From Blastococcus sp. CT_GayMR19 (GTDB lineage Bacteria; Actinomycetota; Actinomycetes; Mycobacteriales; Geodermatophilaceae), in assembly GCF_004570385.1 (NCBI RefSeq), contig NZ_SPQL01000010.1:124001-188000 (forward strand): a stretch of 64,000 bases of DNA, in the 5' to 3' direction. Shown piece by piece: positions 45,204 through 53,845 of the stretch. A program made the translations under genes and the position numbers. The first letter of the stretch is position 1. The number at the start of each line of letters is the position of its first letter. The notes under the pieces are model-generated. The model did no database searches and was not told where the DNA came from. It saw nothing but the letters and a program-made list of their open reading frames with translations.

Positions 45204-45772
45204 GGCGTCGACCGTCCCTGCGGGGAGAGGTCGGAGCCGGGGTCGAGCGCCGCGATCTCCGCGGTCGACCCGAAGGCCCGGACCACGCGGTCCTCCATGG
45301 CCAGGACGCCGGCCTTCTCCAGCTCCACGTGCCCGAGGTCGCGGACGTGCAGCAGGTGCACCGCGATGGTGCGCTCCTCCCGGTCGAGGTCGAGGACGAG
45401 CGAGCCCGGCACCAGCGACACCGTCTGGGCGATGATCGTCAGGAGCAGGTCGGAGTCCGTGCGCAGCCGTACCCGCACGATCGCGCTCTGCCGCTGCCGG
45501 CCGGGCCGCAACGCCTGCCACGCGACCTGGGCTCCCGAGAGCACCAGGTCCAGCAGGAAGTGGCCGAGGAACCCCAGCAGCGGAACCGGCCGCACCCGCA
45601 GCCCGCCGACCACCGCGGGCAGCGGCAGCAGCACGGTGACGGCGAGGGCCACTGCGATCCCCGACAGCAGGTTCGCCCACGACCACGTGCCCCAGAGCAG
45701 GATCCAGACCAGCACCAGCCAGCCGAGGAGGGGCAGCTGGTGGCGGAGCTGGACCGCGGCGGGACCACTCAT
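45200..45772 (-). CDS. mrpE: Na+/H+ antiporter subunit E
   Basis: A 190-residue MrpE/MnhE. Membrane helices near the N-terminus (LLGWLVLVWILLWGT, LLSGIAVALAVTVLLPLPA) are followed by the cytoplasmic domain with SLVPGSLVLDLDREERTIAV and LLHVRDLGHVE, which is the family signature. Its ATG overlaps the mrpD stop by 4 bases and its stop overlaps mrpF. Subunit E stabilises the Mrp complex. Confidence 0.92.
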   Translation of the reverse strand: MSGPAAVQLRHQLPLLGWLVLVWILLWGTWSWANLLSGIAVALAVTVLLPLPAVVGGLRVRPVPLLGFLGHFLLDLVLSGAQVAWQALRPGRQRQSAIVRVRLRTDSDLLLTIIAQTVSLVPGSLVLDLDREERTIAVHLLHVRDLGHVELEKAGVLAMEDRVVRAFGSTAEIAALDPGSDLSPQGRSTP

Positions 45773-47502
45773 GGCACCTCCCGCGGGCCGAACACCGACT
45801 CGATGTACGGGGTGCGCTCGCGCAGGTCGGCCGCGGCGCGGTCGGCCAGGCCGTACAGCGGGCCGGCGATCCCGGTGAGCGCCACGGTGAGCGCGACCAT
45901 TCCCCCCGTCGTCAGGACCATCACGCGCGGCAGCCCGCGGCGCTCGCCGGGCTGCCCCTCTGCCGAGGCCGCGGTCGCCACGTCCGTGTGCCGCTGCCAG
46001 GCCGCCCGCCGGGCGGCCCGGCGCACCCCGGAGGCACCGGCGCCGATGAGCTCCGGTTCCGGCTCGGGCTCGGGCTGGGGTTCCGGCTCGGGCTCCGACT
46101 CGTCCGCGGTACCCGACGCGGGCGCCCGCTCCGGGCCGGCGGCGGCTGCGGCCGCCGCGGCGGTGTCCTCCGAGGGGGCCTGCGCGGCCGGCCGCCAGAA
46201 CGCGCGGGTCCACACGCGGGCGACGGCGATCAACGTCAGGAGGCTGGTCAGCACGCCACCGGCGATCAGCACGTAGGCGGGGCCGGTACCGACCGCGACG
46301 CCGGCCTCCAGCAGCCCCAGCTTGCCGATGAAGCCCGACAGCGGCGGGATGCCGGCGAGGTTCATCGCGGGCACGAAGAACAGCACCGCCAGCACCGGCG
46401 CGCTGCCGGCCAGCCCGCCGAGCCGGTCCACCGCGGTCGAGCCGCCCTGGCGCTCGATCAGGCCGGCCACCAGGAACAGGGTGGTCTGGATGGCGATGTG
46501 GTGGGCGACGTAGAAGATCGCGCCGGCCAGGCCCGCCGTCGTCCCCAGGGCGATGCCGAAGACCATGTAGCCGATGTGGCTCACCAGCGTGAAGGACAGG
46601 ATGCGCCGCAGGTCGGTCTGCGCGACCGCGCCCAGGATGCCGATGAGCATCGTGGCCAGCGCCGCCCACAGCAGCACGTCGTCCAGCGCCCCGTCCGGGA
46701 ACAGCAGCGTCTGGGTGCGGATGATCGCGTAGACGCCCACCTTGGTCAGCAGGCCGGCGAACACCGCGGTCACCGGCGCGGGCGCGGTCGGGTAGCTGTC
46801 CGGCAGCCAGGCCGACAGCGGGAACACCGCGGCCTTGATGCAGAAGGCGATGAGCAGCAGGGAGTGCAGCAGCAGCTGGGTGCCGGCGGGCAGCTCCCCC
46901 AGCCGGACGGCGAGCTGCGCCATGTTCACGGTGCCGGTCGCGGCGTAGATGAGCGCGATGGCGGCCAGGAAGATCAGCGAGCTGGTGAGGCTGACGACGA
47001 CGTAGGTGATCCCGCCCCGGATCCGCGGGGCGGTGCCGCCGAGGGTGAGGAGCACGTAGCTGGCCATCAGCAGGATCTCGAAGCCGACGTAGAGGTTGAA
47101 CAGGTCGCCGGCCAGGAACGCGTTGCTCACGCCCGCCACGAGCACGAGGAACGTCGGGTGGAAGATCGAGACCGGCGTGCCCTCGTCCCCGTCGGCGTTG
47201 CCCTGGCCGACGGCGAACACGAGCACGCCCAGGGCCACGGTCGAGGCGACGACGAGCATCAGCGCGCTCAGCCGGTCGACCGCCAGCACGATGCCGAGCG
47301 GCACCCGCCATCCACCCACGGCGACCGACACCGCGCCGTCGGCGTCCGCGGTCAGCAGCAGCACCACCGAGACGGCGAGCACCGCGGCGAGCACCACCAG
47401 GCTGAGGGCGCGCTGGATGTGCGGGTGCCGGCCGACCAGCAGCGCGGCCGCGGCGCCGAGCAGCGGGAGCAGCACCGGCAGGGGCGCCAGGACGCCGGTC
47501 AT
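45769..47502 (-). CDS. mrpD: Na+/H+ antiporter subunit D
   Basis: A 577-residue proton-channel-like subunit homologous to NuoM/N. Conserved charged membrane residues appear in NLYVGFEILLMASYVL (Glu) and CIKAAVFPLSAWLPDSYPTA (Lys), and TKVGVYAIIRTQTLLFP is typical. After the helix ending ARVWTRAFWRPAAQ the protein carries an unusual 100-residue insertion with Ala and Glu-Pro repeats (EPEPEPQPEPEPEPEL) before the final helix. Overlaps mrpC and mrpE by 4 bases each. Confidence 0.94.
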   Translation of the reverse strand: MTGVLAPLPVLLPLLGAAAALLVGRHPHIQRALSLVVLAAVLAVSVVLLLTADADGAVSVAVGGWRVPLGIVLAVDRLSALMLVVASTVALGVLVFAVGQGNADGDEGTPVSIFHPTFLVLVAGVSNAFLAGDLFNLYVGFEILLMASYVLLTLGGTAPRIRGGITYVVVSLTSSLIFLAAIALIYAATGTVNMAQLAVRLGELPAGTQLLLHSLLLIAFCIKAAVFPLSAWLPDSYPTAPAPVTAVFAGLLTKVGVYAIIRTQTLLFPDGALDDVLLWAALATMLIGILGAVAQTDLRRILSFTLVSHIGYMVFGIALGTTAGLAGAIFYVAHHIAIQTTLFLVAGLIERQGGSTAVDRLGGLAGSAPVLAVLFFVPAMNLAGIPPLSGFIGKLGLLEAGVAVGTGPAYVLIAGGVLTSLLTLIAVARVWTRAFWRPAAQAPSEDTAAAAAAAAGPERAPASGTADESEPEPEPQPEPEPEPELIGAGASGVRRAARRAAWQRHTDVATAASAEGQPGERRGLPRVMVLTTGGMVALTVALTGIAGPLYGLADRAAADLRERTPYIESVFGPREVP

Positions 47503-48002
47503 CGGCGTGCCCGGCGGCGGGGCAGGTGGACGTCGTCCGCGAGCGGCTCGGCGTCCCCGTCGCCAGGAGCGTGCAGGCTGTCGGCGTGCGCGGCGGGCCG
47601 GTCGTCCGGGGCGAGGTCGTCGGGATCCAGCTCGTCGCGGTCGGTCGCCTTCCGCGCGGCGACCCGGCGGTCCTCCTCGTCGGTGCCCACGACCTCCTCG
47701 CGGACCAGCCTCCAGGACCGGTGGATCATCGCCAGGAGGAACGCGGCCACGCCGAAGGTGATCACGATCGCGGTGAGGATGAGCGCCTGCGGCAGCGGGT
47801 CGTTCATCTCCTCGGGCTCGCTGATCCCCACGATCGGCGCACCCCCGGACGGGCCGCCGGCCGACAGCAGCAGCAGGTTCGTGGCGTTGCCCAGCAGCAG
47901 GAAGCCCAGGAGCACACGGGTGAGGCTCCGGTCGAGCAGCAGGTAGACGCCGGCGGCATAGAGCCCGCCGATCAGGACGGGCAGCACCACGGTCGGGGTC
48001 AT
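47499..48002 (-). CDS. mrpC: Na+/H+ antiporter subunit C
   Basis: A 167-residue NuoK-like subunit. Helices VLPVLIGGLYAAGVYLLLDR, VLLGFLLLGNATNLLLLSAG and ALILTAIVITFGVAAFLLAM follow the family pattern, including the DPLPQALILTAIVI signature. The C-terminal 60 residues are acidic and basic alternating (DRDELDPDDLAPDDRPA), longer than in Bacillus MrpC. It overlaps mrpA and mrpD by 4 bases each. Confidence 0.94.
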   Translation of the reverse strand: MTPTVVLPVLIGGLYAAGVYLLLDRSLTRVLLGFLLLGNATNLLLLSAGGPSGGAPIVGISEPEEMNDPLPQALILTAIVITFGVAAFLLAMIHRSWRLVREEVVGTDEEDRRVAARKATDRDELDPDDLAPDDRPAAHADSLHAPGDGDAEPLADDVHLPRRRARR

Positions 48003-50884
48003 CGGGCGACGACCTCCCCCGGGGTGAGCTCGATCGGGTCGTCCTCGTCCTCCTGGCGGTCGAGCTCGGCACCGAGGCTGCGCAGCACGTCGAGCACCAG
48101 GCCCACGACGATCAGGTAGACCCCCGTGTCGAAGAACAGCGAGGTCACCAGCTTGACGTCGCCCAGCACGGGCAGCGTCGTCTCGAGGATCGCCGTCTGC
48201 AGCACCTCGGCCCCGAGCAGCAGGCCGCCCACCCCCGTGCTGCCGGCGACGAGCAGCCCGGCGCCGAGCACCAGACCCGGCGCGATCGGCGCGGCCTCGC
48301 CGAGCTCGTAGCGGCCGCCGGCCAGGTAGCGCAGCACCAGCGCCAGCCCGGCGACGAGGCCGCCCGCGAACCCGCCGCCGGGCTCGTTGTGGCCGGAGAA
48401 CAGCAGGTAGAGCGAGAACACCAGGATCGTGTGGAAGAGGATCCGGGTGACCACCTCGAGCACCACGGAGCGGCGCTCCGGGTCGAGCGTGACACTGGCG
48501 GCCAGCCAGCGGCCCCGCGGCGCGCGGCCACCGGGCGCGTCCGGCGCGGCGAGGACGTCGCCCCCCGCCCGCTCGACGCCGCCGGTGCGGCCCCGGAGGA
48601 ACACCAGGCTGGCCACGCCGGTCGCGGCGACGACCAGGAGCGAGATCTCCCCGAGGGTGTCCCACGCGCGGATGTCGACCAGCGTGACGTTGACGATGTT
48701 CTTCCCGCCGCCGAAGTCGTAGGCCGGCTCCGGGAAACCGACCGACACGGGCGCAGCCGTGCGCGACGCGAGCGCCACCGCCCCGACCGCGCCCATGAAA
48801 CCGCCGACCGCGAGGGCCAGGACGCCGCGGACGACGCGCTCGCGGGGCAGGTGCCGCTCCGAGATGTCCTTCGGCAGCTTGCGCAGCACCAGCACGAAGA
48901 CGACGAGGGTCAGCGTCTCCACGATGAACTGGGTGAGCGCCAGGTCGGGTGCCCCCTGGAGAGCGAAGATCACGGCGACGCCGTAGCCGGTGACCCCCAC
49001 GACGAGCACCGCGGAGAGCCGCTGGTTGATGCGCAGCGCCAGACCGGCCGCGATCAGCACGACCGCGCCGACGAGGGCCTGGACCGGGGTGTCCCACGCC
49101 CGCCACTCCCCCGGCCAGGGCGCGCGGGTCAGCAGCACCGTGCCGGGCAGCGCCAGGACGACCACGAGGATCGTGCCGAGGTAGGCGGGCAGCGAGCCGC
49201 GCTGCGTCGTGCCCGTGACCAGTACCGAGAGCCGGTCCAGCCCCTGGAGCACGTTCCAGTAGCCCTCGTCCGCCGAGGCGCCGACGGCGACCCGCCGCTG
49301 TGCTGCGGAGACCGGGGTCCGGACTGCGAACAGCGCCGCACCGCCGAGCAGCGACAGCGCCGACAGCGCGAGGGCCGGCTGCCAGCCGTGCCAGAGCGCC
49401 AGCTTCTCCGCCTCGGGGGCGAGCAGCGGCAGGGTGTCGGCGTATCGGGCGACGAGCGGCTCCAGGAGCGGGCTGCCCGGCCCCCCGGCCAGCCCGGCGA
49501 CGGCGAGAACCGCCGGCGCGGTGAGGAACAGCGCGCCCGGCCGGTGCGCCAGCTCGCTGGGTGCCGGGTCCGGGAGCCCGGGCTTCCGGGCGAAGGCGCC
49601 CCAGAGGAAGCGGGCGCTGTAGGCGGCGGTCAGGCCCGACCCGACGACGAGCCCGGTCAGGACGACCGCAGCCGCGGTGCGGTCGGCCAGGCCGGCGTCC
49701 CAGAGCGCGGCGAAGGCGGCCTCCTTGCCGACGAACCCGAGCAGTGGCGGCAGCCCGGCCATGGACGCCGCTGCCAGCGTGCCGACCACCGCGAGGACGG
49801 GGAGCCGGCGGCCGAGGCCGGAGAGCCGGCGGAGGTCCCGGGTGCCGGTCGCGTGGTCGACGACGCCCACGGTCAGGAAGAGGGTGGACTTGAACAGCGC
49901 GTGCGCCACGGTCATCACGAGCCCGGCCGCCGCGAGCTCCCGGCTGCCCGCGCCCACGAGGACCATGAGGAAGCCGAGCTGGCTGACCGTGCCGAAGGCC
50001 AGCAGCAGCTTCAGGTCGGTCTGGCGGAGCGCGCGGTAGCCGCCGACGAGCATCGTGGCCAGGCCCAGCCCGAGCAGGACCGGCCGCCAGCCGGGGACGT
50101 CGGCGAGCCCCGGCGCCAGCCGGGCCGCGAGGTAGATGCCGGCCTTCACCATCGCGGCGGCGTGCAGGTAGGCGCTGACCGGCGTGGGCGCCTCCATGGC
50201 CGCGGGCAGCCAGAAGTGGAACGGCACCATGGCCGACTTGGTCACCGCGCCCACCAGGACGAGCAGCATGCCGGTGACCATCACCGTGCCGCCGCCCGGG
50301 TCCGCGACCACCTCCGAGAGCAGGTACGAGCCGCTGGCCTGCCCGATCAGGAGCAGACCCACGAGCATCGCCAGCCCGCCGGCCGTGGTCAGCACGAGCG
50401 CCTGGCTGGCCGCCCGGCGCGCGGCCAGCCGCCCGCCCGAGCCGCCGATCAGCAGGAACGAGAACACGGTGGTCAGTTCCCAGAACACGTAGAGCAGGAG
50501 CAGGTCGTCGGCGAGGACCAGGCCGAGCATCGACCCGGCGAACGCGACCAGTTGCGCGGCGAACCGACCCAGGCCGTCGTCGTCCGGCTCGAAGTACCGG
50601 GCGCAGTAGACGAGGACGAGGGCGCCGACGCCCGTGACGAGCGCGGCGAACAGCAGGGCGAGCGCGTCCAGCCGCAGGGCGATGTCGAGGTCGAGGACCG
50701 GGATCCACGGAACGCTCTCCCGCACCTCCCCGCCGCCGGCGACCTCGGCGATGCGGGTGAGCACCCAGCCGAAGGCCGCGCCCGGCACGAGAGCGAGCAC
50801 GAGGAAGGCCTGCCGCCCCCACCACCGCACCAGCACCGGCGCGAGCACCGCGGCCAGCAGGTGCAGCAGGAGGAGGAAGGTCAC
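47999..50884 (-). CDS. mrpA: Na+/H+ antiporter subunit A with fused subunit B domain
   Basis: A 961-residue subunit, homologous to NuoL. The first 500 residues are the antiporter module (LLLLYVFWELTTVFSFLLIG with membrane Glu, PFHFWLPAAMEAPTPVSAYL). Residues about 620-690 contain the MrpA/B DUF4040 segment (FALQGAPDLALTQFIVETLT). From about 790 the MnhB domain follows (FSGHNEPGGGFAGGLVAGLA, DTGVYLIVVGLVLDVLRSLG). Separate mrpB is therefore absent, as usual in actinobacteria. GTG 50884 starts the operon. The complex exports Na+ in exchange for H+. Confidence 0.95.
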   Translation of the reverse strand: MTFLLLLHLLAAVLAPVLVRWWGRQAFLVLALVPGAAFGWVLTRIAEVAGGGEVRESVPWIPVLDLDIALRLDALALLFAALVTGVGALVLVYCARYFEPDDDGLGRFAAQLVAFAGSMLGLVLADDLLLLYVFWELTTVFSFLLIGGSGGRLAARRAASQALVLTTAGGLAMLVGLLLIGQASGSYLLSEVVADPGGGTVMVTGMLLVLVGAVTKSAMVPFHFWLPAAMEAPTPVSAYLHAAAMVKAGIYLAARLAPGLADVPGWRPVLLGLGLATMLVGGYRALRQTDLKLLLAFGTVSQLGFLMVLVGAGSRELAAAGLVMTVAHALFKSTLFLTVGVVDHATGTRDLRRLSGLGRRLPVLAVVGTLAAASMAGLPPLLGFVGKEAAFAALWDAGLADRTAAAVVLTGLVVGSGLTAAYSARFLWGAFARKPGLPDPAPSELAHRPGALFLTAPAVLAVAGLAGGPGSPLLEPLVARYADTLPLLAPEAEKLALWHGWQPALALSALSLLGGAALFAVRTPVSAAQRRVAVGASADEGYWNVLQGLDRLSVLVTGTTQRGSLPAYLGTILVVVLALPGTVLLTRAPWPGEWRAWDTPVQALVGAVVLIAAGLALRINQRLSAVLVVGVTGYGVAVIFALQGAPDLALTQFIVETLTLVVFVLVLRKLPKDISERHLPRERVVRGVLALAVGGFMGAVGAVALASRTAAPVSVGFPEPAYDFGGGKNIVNVTLVDIRAWDTLGEISLLVVAATGVASLVFLRGRTGGVERAGGDVLAAPDAPGGRAPRGRWLAASVTLDPERRSVVLEVVTRILFHTILVFSLYLLFSGHNEPGGGFAGGLVAGLALVLRYLAGGRYELGEAAPIAPGLVLGAGLLVAGSTGVGGLLLGAEVLQTAILETTLPVLGDVKLVTSLFFDTGVYLIVVGLVLDVLRSLGAELDRQEDEDDPIELTPGEVVAR

Positions 50885-51034
50885 GCCGCTTCCTCGCTGG
50901 CGCTCGTCAGCGGCGTGCCCACGGGTGCTGAGCCTCTCGGTGCCCTCGCAAGCTCGGTCACATGTCTCCGGGAGTCGGGGCGGGCTCGAGGACGACCACA
51001 GAACGTCGGGCAGACGACCGGCGGAGACCCCAGG

Positions 51035-51694
51035 TTACCGGCCGGGCGTCACCAGCCCGCTCTCGTAGGCGAACGCCACCGCCTGGACGCGGTCTCGCAG
51101 CCCGAGTTTCAGGAGGACCCGGCTCACGTGCGTCTTGACGGTCGCCTCGCCCAGGTAGAGCCGGGCGGCGATCTCGGCGTTGGTGAGCCCCGCGGCGACC
51201 AGGCCGAGCACGTCGGTCTCCCGCTCGGTGAGCTGGGCCAGCTGGCCGGCCCGCGCCGGGTCGGGCGACGGCGCCGCGGCGAAGGACTCGATCACCCGGA
51301 GCGTCACCGCAGGGTCGAGCAGCCCCTGGCCGGCCGCGACGGTGCGCACGGCCACCACCAGGTCCTCGGGCGGGCCCACCTTGAGCAGGAAGCCGCTCAC
51401 GCCGGCCCGGAGCGCGGCGGCGACGTACTCGTCCTCGTCGAACGTCGTCAGCACGATCACCCGGGTCGGGGAGTCGGTGGCGAGGATCCGGCGCGCCGCC
51501 TCCAGCCCGTCCATGCCCGGCATCCGGACGTCGAGCAGGACGACGTCCGGCTCCAGCTCGGTGACCACCCGGACCCCGGCGGCACCGTCGGCCGCCTCGC
51601 CGACCACCTCGATGTCGGGCTCGGCCGCGAGCACCATGCGCAGGCCGGTGCGCACCATCGCCTGGTCGTCGACCAGCACCACCCGGATGGTCAC
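51035..51694 (-). CDS. NarL/LuxR-family response regulator
   Basis: A 219-residue two-component regulator. The receiver domain has the acidic pair VLVDDQAMVR, phospho-acceptor Asp55 (VLLDVRMPGMDG), switch Thr (VIVLTTFDEDEY) and Lys (FLLKVGPPE). The C-terminal LuxR helix-turn-helix is LTERETDVLGLVAAGLTNAE and then ATVKTHVSRVLLKLG. Its GTG overlaps the kinase stop by 4 bases. It is transcribed with the kinase from the 52.9-kb promoter. Confidence 0.94.
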   Translation of the reverse strand: MTIRVVLVDDQAMVRTGLRMVLAAEPDIEVVGEAADGAAGVRVVTELEPDVVLLDVRMPGMDGLEAARRILATDSPTRVIVLTTFDEDEYVAAALRAGVSGFLLKVGPPEDLVVAVRTVAAGQGLLDPAVTLRVIESFAAAPSPDPARAGQLAQLTERETDVLGLVAAGLTNAEIAARLYLGEATVKTHVSRVLLKLGLRDRVQAVAFAYESGLVTPGR

Positions 51695-52899
51695 GCCATT
51701 CCCGCCGGCTCGGTGCGCGCGGGGGGCACGGGAGCGTGCACGGGGAACGAGGCCCGCACCCGGTAGCCGCCGCTCCGGACGGGGCCGACCTCGAGCGCTC
51801 CGCCGGCGACCGAGACCCGTTCCCGCATGTGCAGCTGGCCGTGCCCGCCGGGGGCCGTCTCCGCGGAGCGGTCGACCGGCGGCAGGCGGCGCCGTCCGTC
51901 GTCGGTGACCGTGACGGTGACCCGGTCGGGGGCGTACGCCAGCTCGACGGTGGTGGCCGCGCCGCCGGCGTGCCGCAGCACGTTGGACAGCGCCTCCTGC
52001 ACCACCCGCACGGCGGAGACGTCGACCAGCGGGGGCAGCTCCACCGGTTCGCCGGTCACGTGCAGCTCGATCTGGAGCCCGCCGACGCGGAGCTCGTCGA
52101 GGGCTGCGTCGAGCCGGGACAGCGAGGGCTGGGGCGCGGGGTCGGCCACCGCCTCCCCGCCGGCCCCCTCACGGAGGATGCCCACCACCCTGCGCATCTC
52201 GTCGACCGCCTCCCGTCCGAGCCGCTCGAGGCCGAGCAGGACCTCCTGTGCGTCGGGCTTGTCCGGGAGCAGCCGCCGCAGGCCGCCCATCTGCAGCACC
52301 ATGACGCTCACCGAGTGGGCGACCGAGTCGTGCACCTCGCGGGCGATGCGCGAACGCTCGGCCACGACGGCGGACGCGGCGACCGCCTCCTGCTGGGCGG
52401 CGAGCTTCGTGGCGAGCACCTGCAGCTCCCGAGACCGATCCTGCATCTGCCGCACGAGCGTGCCGACGCCCCAGGCCGCAGCGGTGACGAGCAGGTAGAA
52501 GAAGCCCTCCCAGGGGGAGGGGATGTACGCGAACCCGGAGACCAGGACGACCAGCGTCGAGATGAGCGCGACGACCGCTCCGCGGCGCGCGGCCAGGACG
52601 GCGGCGGCGTGGCCGACGAGGATGCCCATGCCGATCAGCTGGGCGCCGCCCGGCCCGGGAGTGCCGAGCGCGTAGTTGGCCAGCACGGTGAGCGAGCCGA
52701 GGACGGCGGCCGCCGCGGGCTCCCGCGGGCAGAGCGCCAGCAGCAGCCCGACGGCGACGCCGGGCAGCGCGGTCACCATGCCGTAGTCGTAGACGGTGTC
52801 GATGGCGGTCTCGACCAGCGACATCCCGCCGAACACCAGCCCCACGGCCGGCCAGACGAGGCTGCGGCGGCGGGACGTCGAGGCGAGCCAGCGGGGCAT
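51691..52899 (-). CDS. NarL-family sensor histidine kinase
   Basis: A 402-residue HisKA_3 kinase. Residues 1-150 carry about six hydrophobic segments with short loops (so sensing is probably in the membrane). The H-box is RIAREVHDSVAHSVSVMVLQ with phospho-acceptor His190. The ATPase domain has VVQEALSNVLRHAGGA (N-box) and VTVTDDGRRRLPP, GGHGQLHMRERVS (G boxes, slightly degenerate). ATG 52899 is chosen because TAACGT (52912-52907 on this strand) lies 7 bases upstream. It is divergent from the membrane protein at 53045. Confidence 0.92.
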   Translation of the reverse strand: MPRWLASTSRRRSLVWPAVGLVFGGMSLVETAIDTVYDYGMVTALPGVAVGLLLALCPREPAAAAVLGSLTVLANYALGTPGPGGAQLIGMGILVGHAAAVLAARRGAVVALISTLVVLVSGFAYIPSPWEGFFYLLVTAAAWGVGTLVRQMQDRSRELQVLATKLAAQQEAVAASAVVAERSRIAREVHDSVAHSVSVMVLQMGGLRRLLPDKPDAQEVLLGLERLGREAVDEMRRVVGILREGAGGEAVADPAPQPSLSRLDAALDELRVGGLQIELHVTGEPVELPPLVDVSAVRVVQEALSNVLRHAGGAATTVELAYAPDRVTVTVTDDGRRRLPPVDRSAETAPGGHGQLHMRERVSVAGGALEVGPVRSGGYRVRASFPVHAPVPPARTEPAGMA

Positions 52900-53044
52900 G
52901 GCGAGCACGTTATGGGCCGCACGGACCCGCGGACATCCCCCACACGGCCGAACGGCCGGGAGCTCCGTTCCCCCTGACGACGGACCCAGGTCGGTCCGTG
53001 CCGGCGGACGCCCGGGAGCCCTGGTGATTCCTAGCTTTTCGGTC

Positions 53045-53749
53045 ATGACTTCCGACCTGATGCCCCAGTCCCCCTCGACCTCCTCCGTCGAGCGCCCCGC
53101 CCGCAGCGCCGGTTCGCTGCTGCTGCCGATCGCCGGCGGCGCGCTCGTCGCCGGTTCGCTGCTCTACGCCGCCGGCCTGGCCACCTCTCCGCCGCAGGCC
53201 TCCATGGCCCCGGCCGACTACATCGAGTCCCTGGCCCGGGACGAGGGCCAGACCGCCTTGTCGGCACTGCTGCTGCACTACGGCAATCTCGCGCTGGGCC
53301 TGGGCTGGCTGGCGGCGCCGGCGCTGGTCCGCGGCCGCCGCGGCCGGATCGGCACCGTGGTCGGCGCCCTGATGGCCGCGCTCGGCCTGGTCACCGTGGC
53401 GGGGAACGTGCTGTTCGACTTCTGGACCGGTGCCATCGGCCGAGAGCTCGACGCGGCCACCGCGCTGTCGCTGTTCGAGTCCGTCAGCGGCTCGGCGGGC
53501 GTGGCGGTCGTGGGCACGGTGACGCTGCTCGGGCTGCTCGGGCCGCTGGTCGCGCTCGTCGGACTCGCCCGGGCCGGGGTCACCGGCTGGTGGCTGCTCG
53601 CCCCGGCCGTGGCGGCCCTGGCCCTGTCGATGGCGCTGACGTTCTCCCCGCTGCTCTACGCCGGCTTCGCGCTGATCGGCGCCGTCCCGGCGGCCGTGGT
53701 CGGGCTGCGGCTGATCCAGCGCAACCACGCGGAGGCCGCCGCCGCCTGA
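53045..53749 (+). CDS. Multi-pass membrane protein
   Basis: A 234-residue protein with about seven hydrophobic segments, starting SLLLPIAGGALVAGSLLYAA. The extracytoplasmic loop PADYIESLARDEGQTALSAL is the only polar stretch of length. It resembles DUF4386-like proteins in layout but the family is not certain. ATG 53045 has TAGCTT (53032-53037) 7 bases upstream. Because it is divergent from the histidine kinase gene with 145 bases between, it is a candidate target or accessory of that two-component system. Confidence 0.75.
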   Translation: MTSDLMPQSPSTSSVERPARSAGSLLLPIAGGALVAGSLLYAAGLATSPPQASMAPADYIESLARDEGQTALSALLLHYGNLALGLGWLAAPALVRGRRGRIGTVVGALMAALGLVTVAGNVLFDFWTGAIGRELDAATALSLFESVSGSAGVAVVGTVTLLGLLGPLVALVGLARAGVTGWWLLAPAVAALALSMALTFSPLLYAGFALIGAVPAAVVGLRLIQRNHAEAAAA

Positions 53750-53761
53750 CGCACCCTCCCG

Positions 53762-53805
53762 GAAGCTACGTCTCTGAGTGCACCAGCACTCAGAGACGTA
53801 GCTTC
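53762..53805. repeat. Palindromic element, copy 2
   Basis: A 44-base perfect hairpin with 20-base arms (53762-53781 and 53786-53805) and an ACCA loop. Seventeen arm bases correspond to copy 1 at 41046-41083, with one difference. It lies between the convergent membrane-protein (stop 53749) and ABC-F (stop 53846) genes, where a bidirectional terminator would be useful. Confidence 0.85.
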
Positions 53806-53845
53806 GTCGGAGGTACCTGCCGGTCCGCGGGACGGAGCCGGGCAC

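Noticed and set aside
48389-51766. An 1125-codon plus-strand open frame opposite mrpA
   Set aside because: The sequence is Gln/Arg/Gly/Glu low complexity without domains and mirrors the codon bias of mrpA on the other strand.
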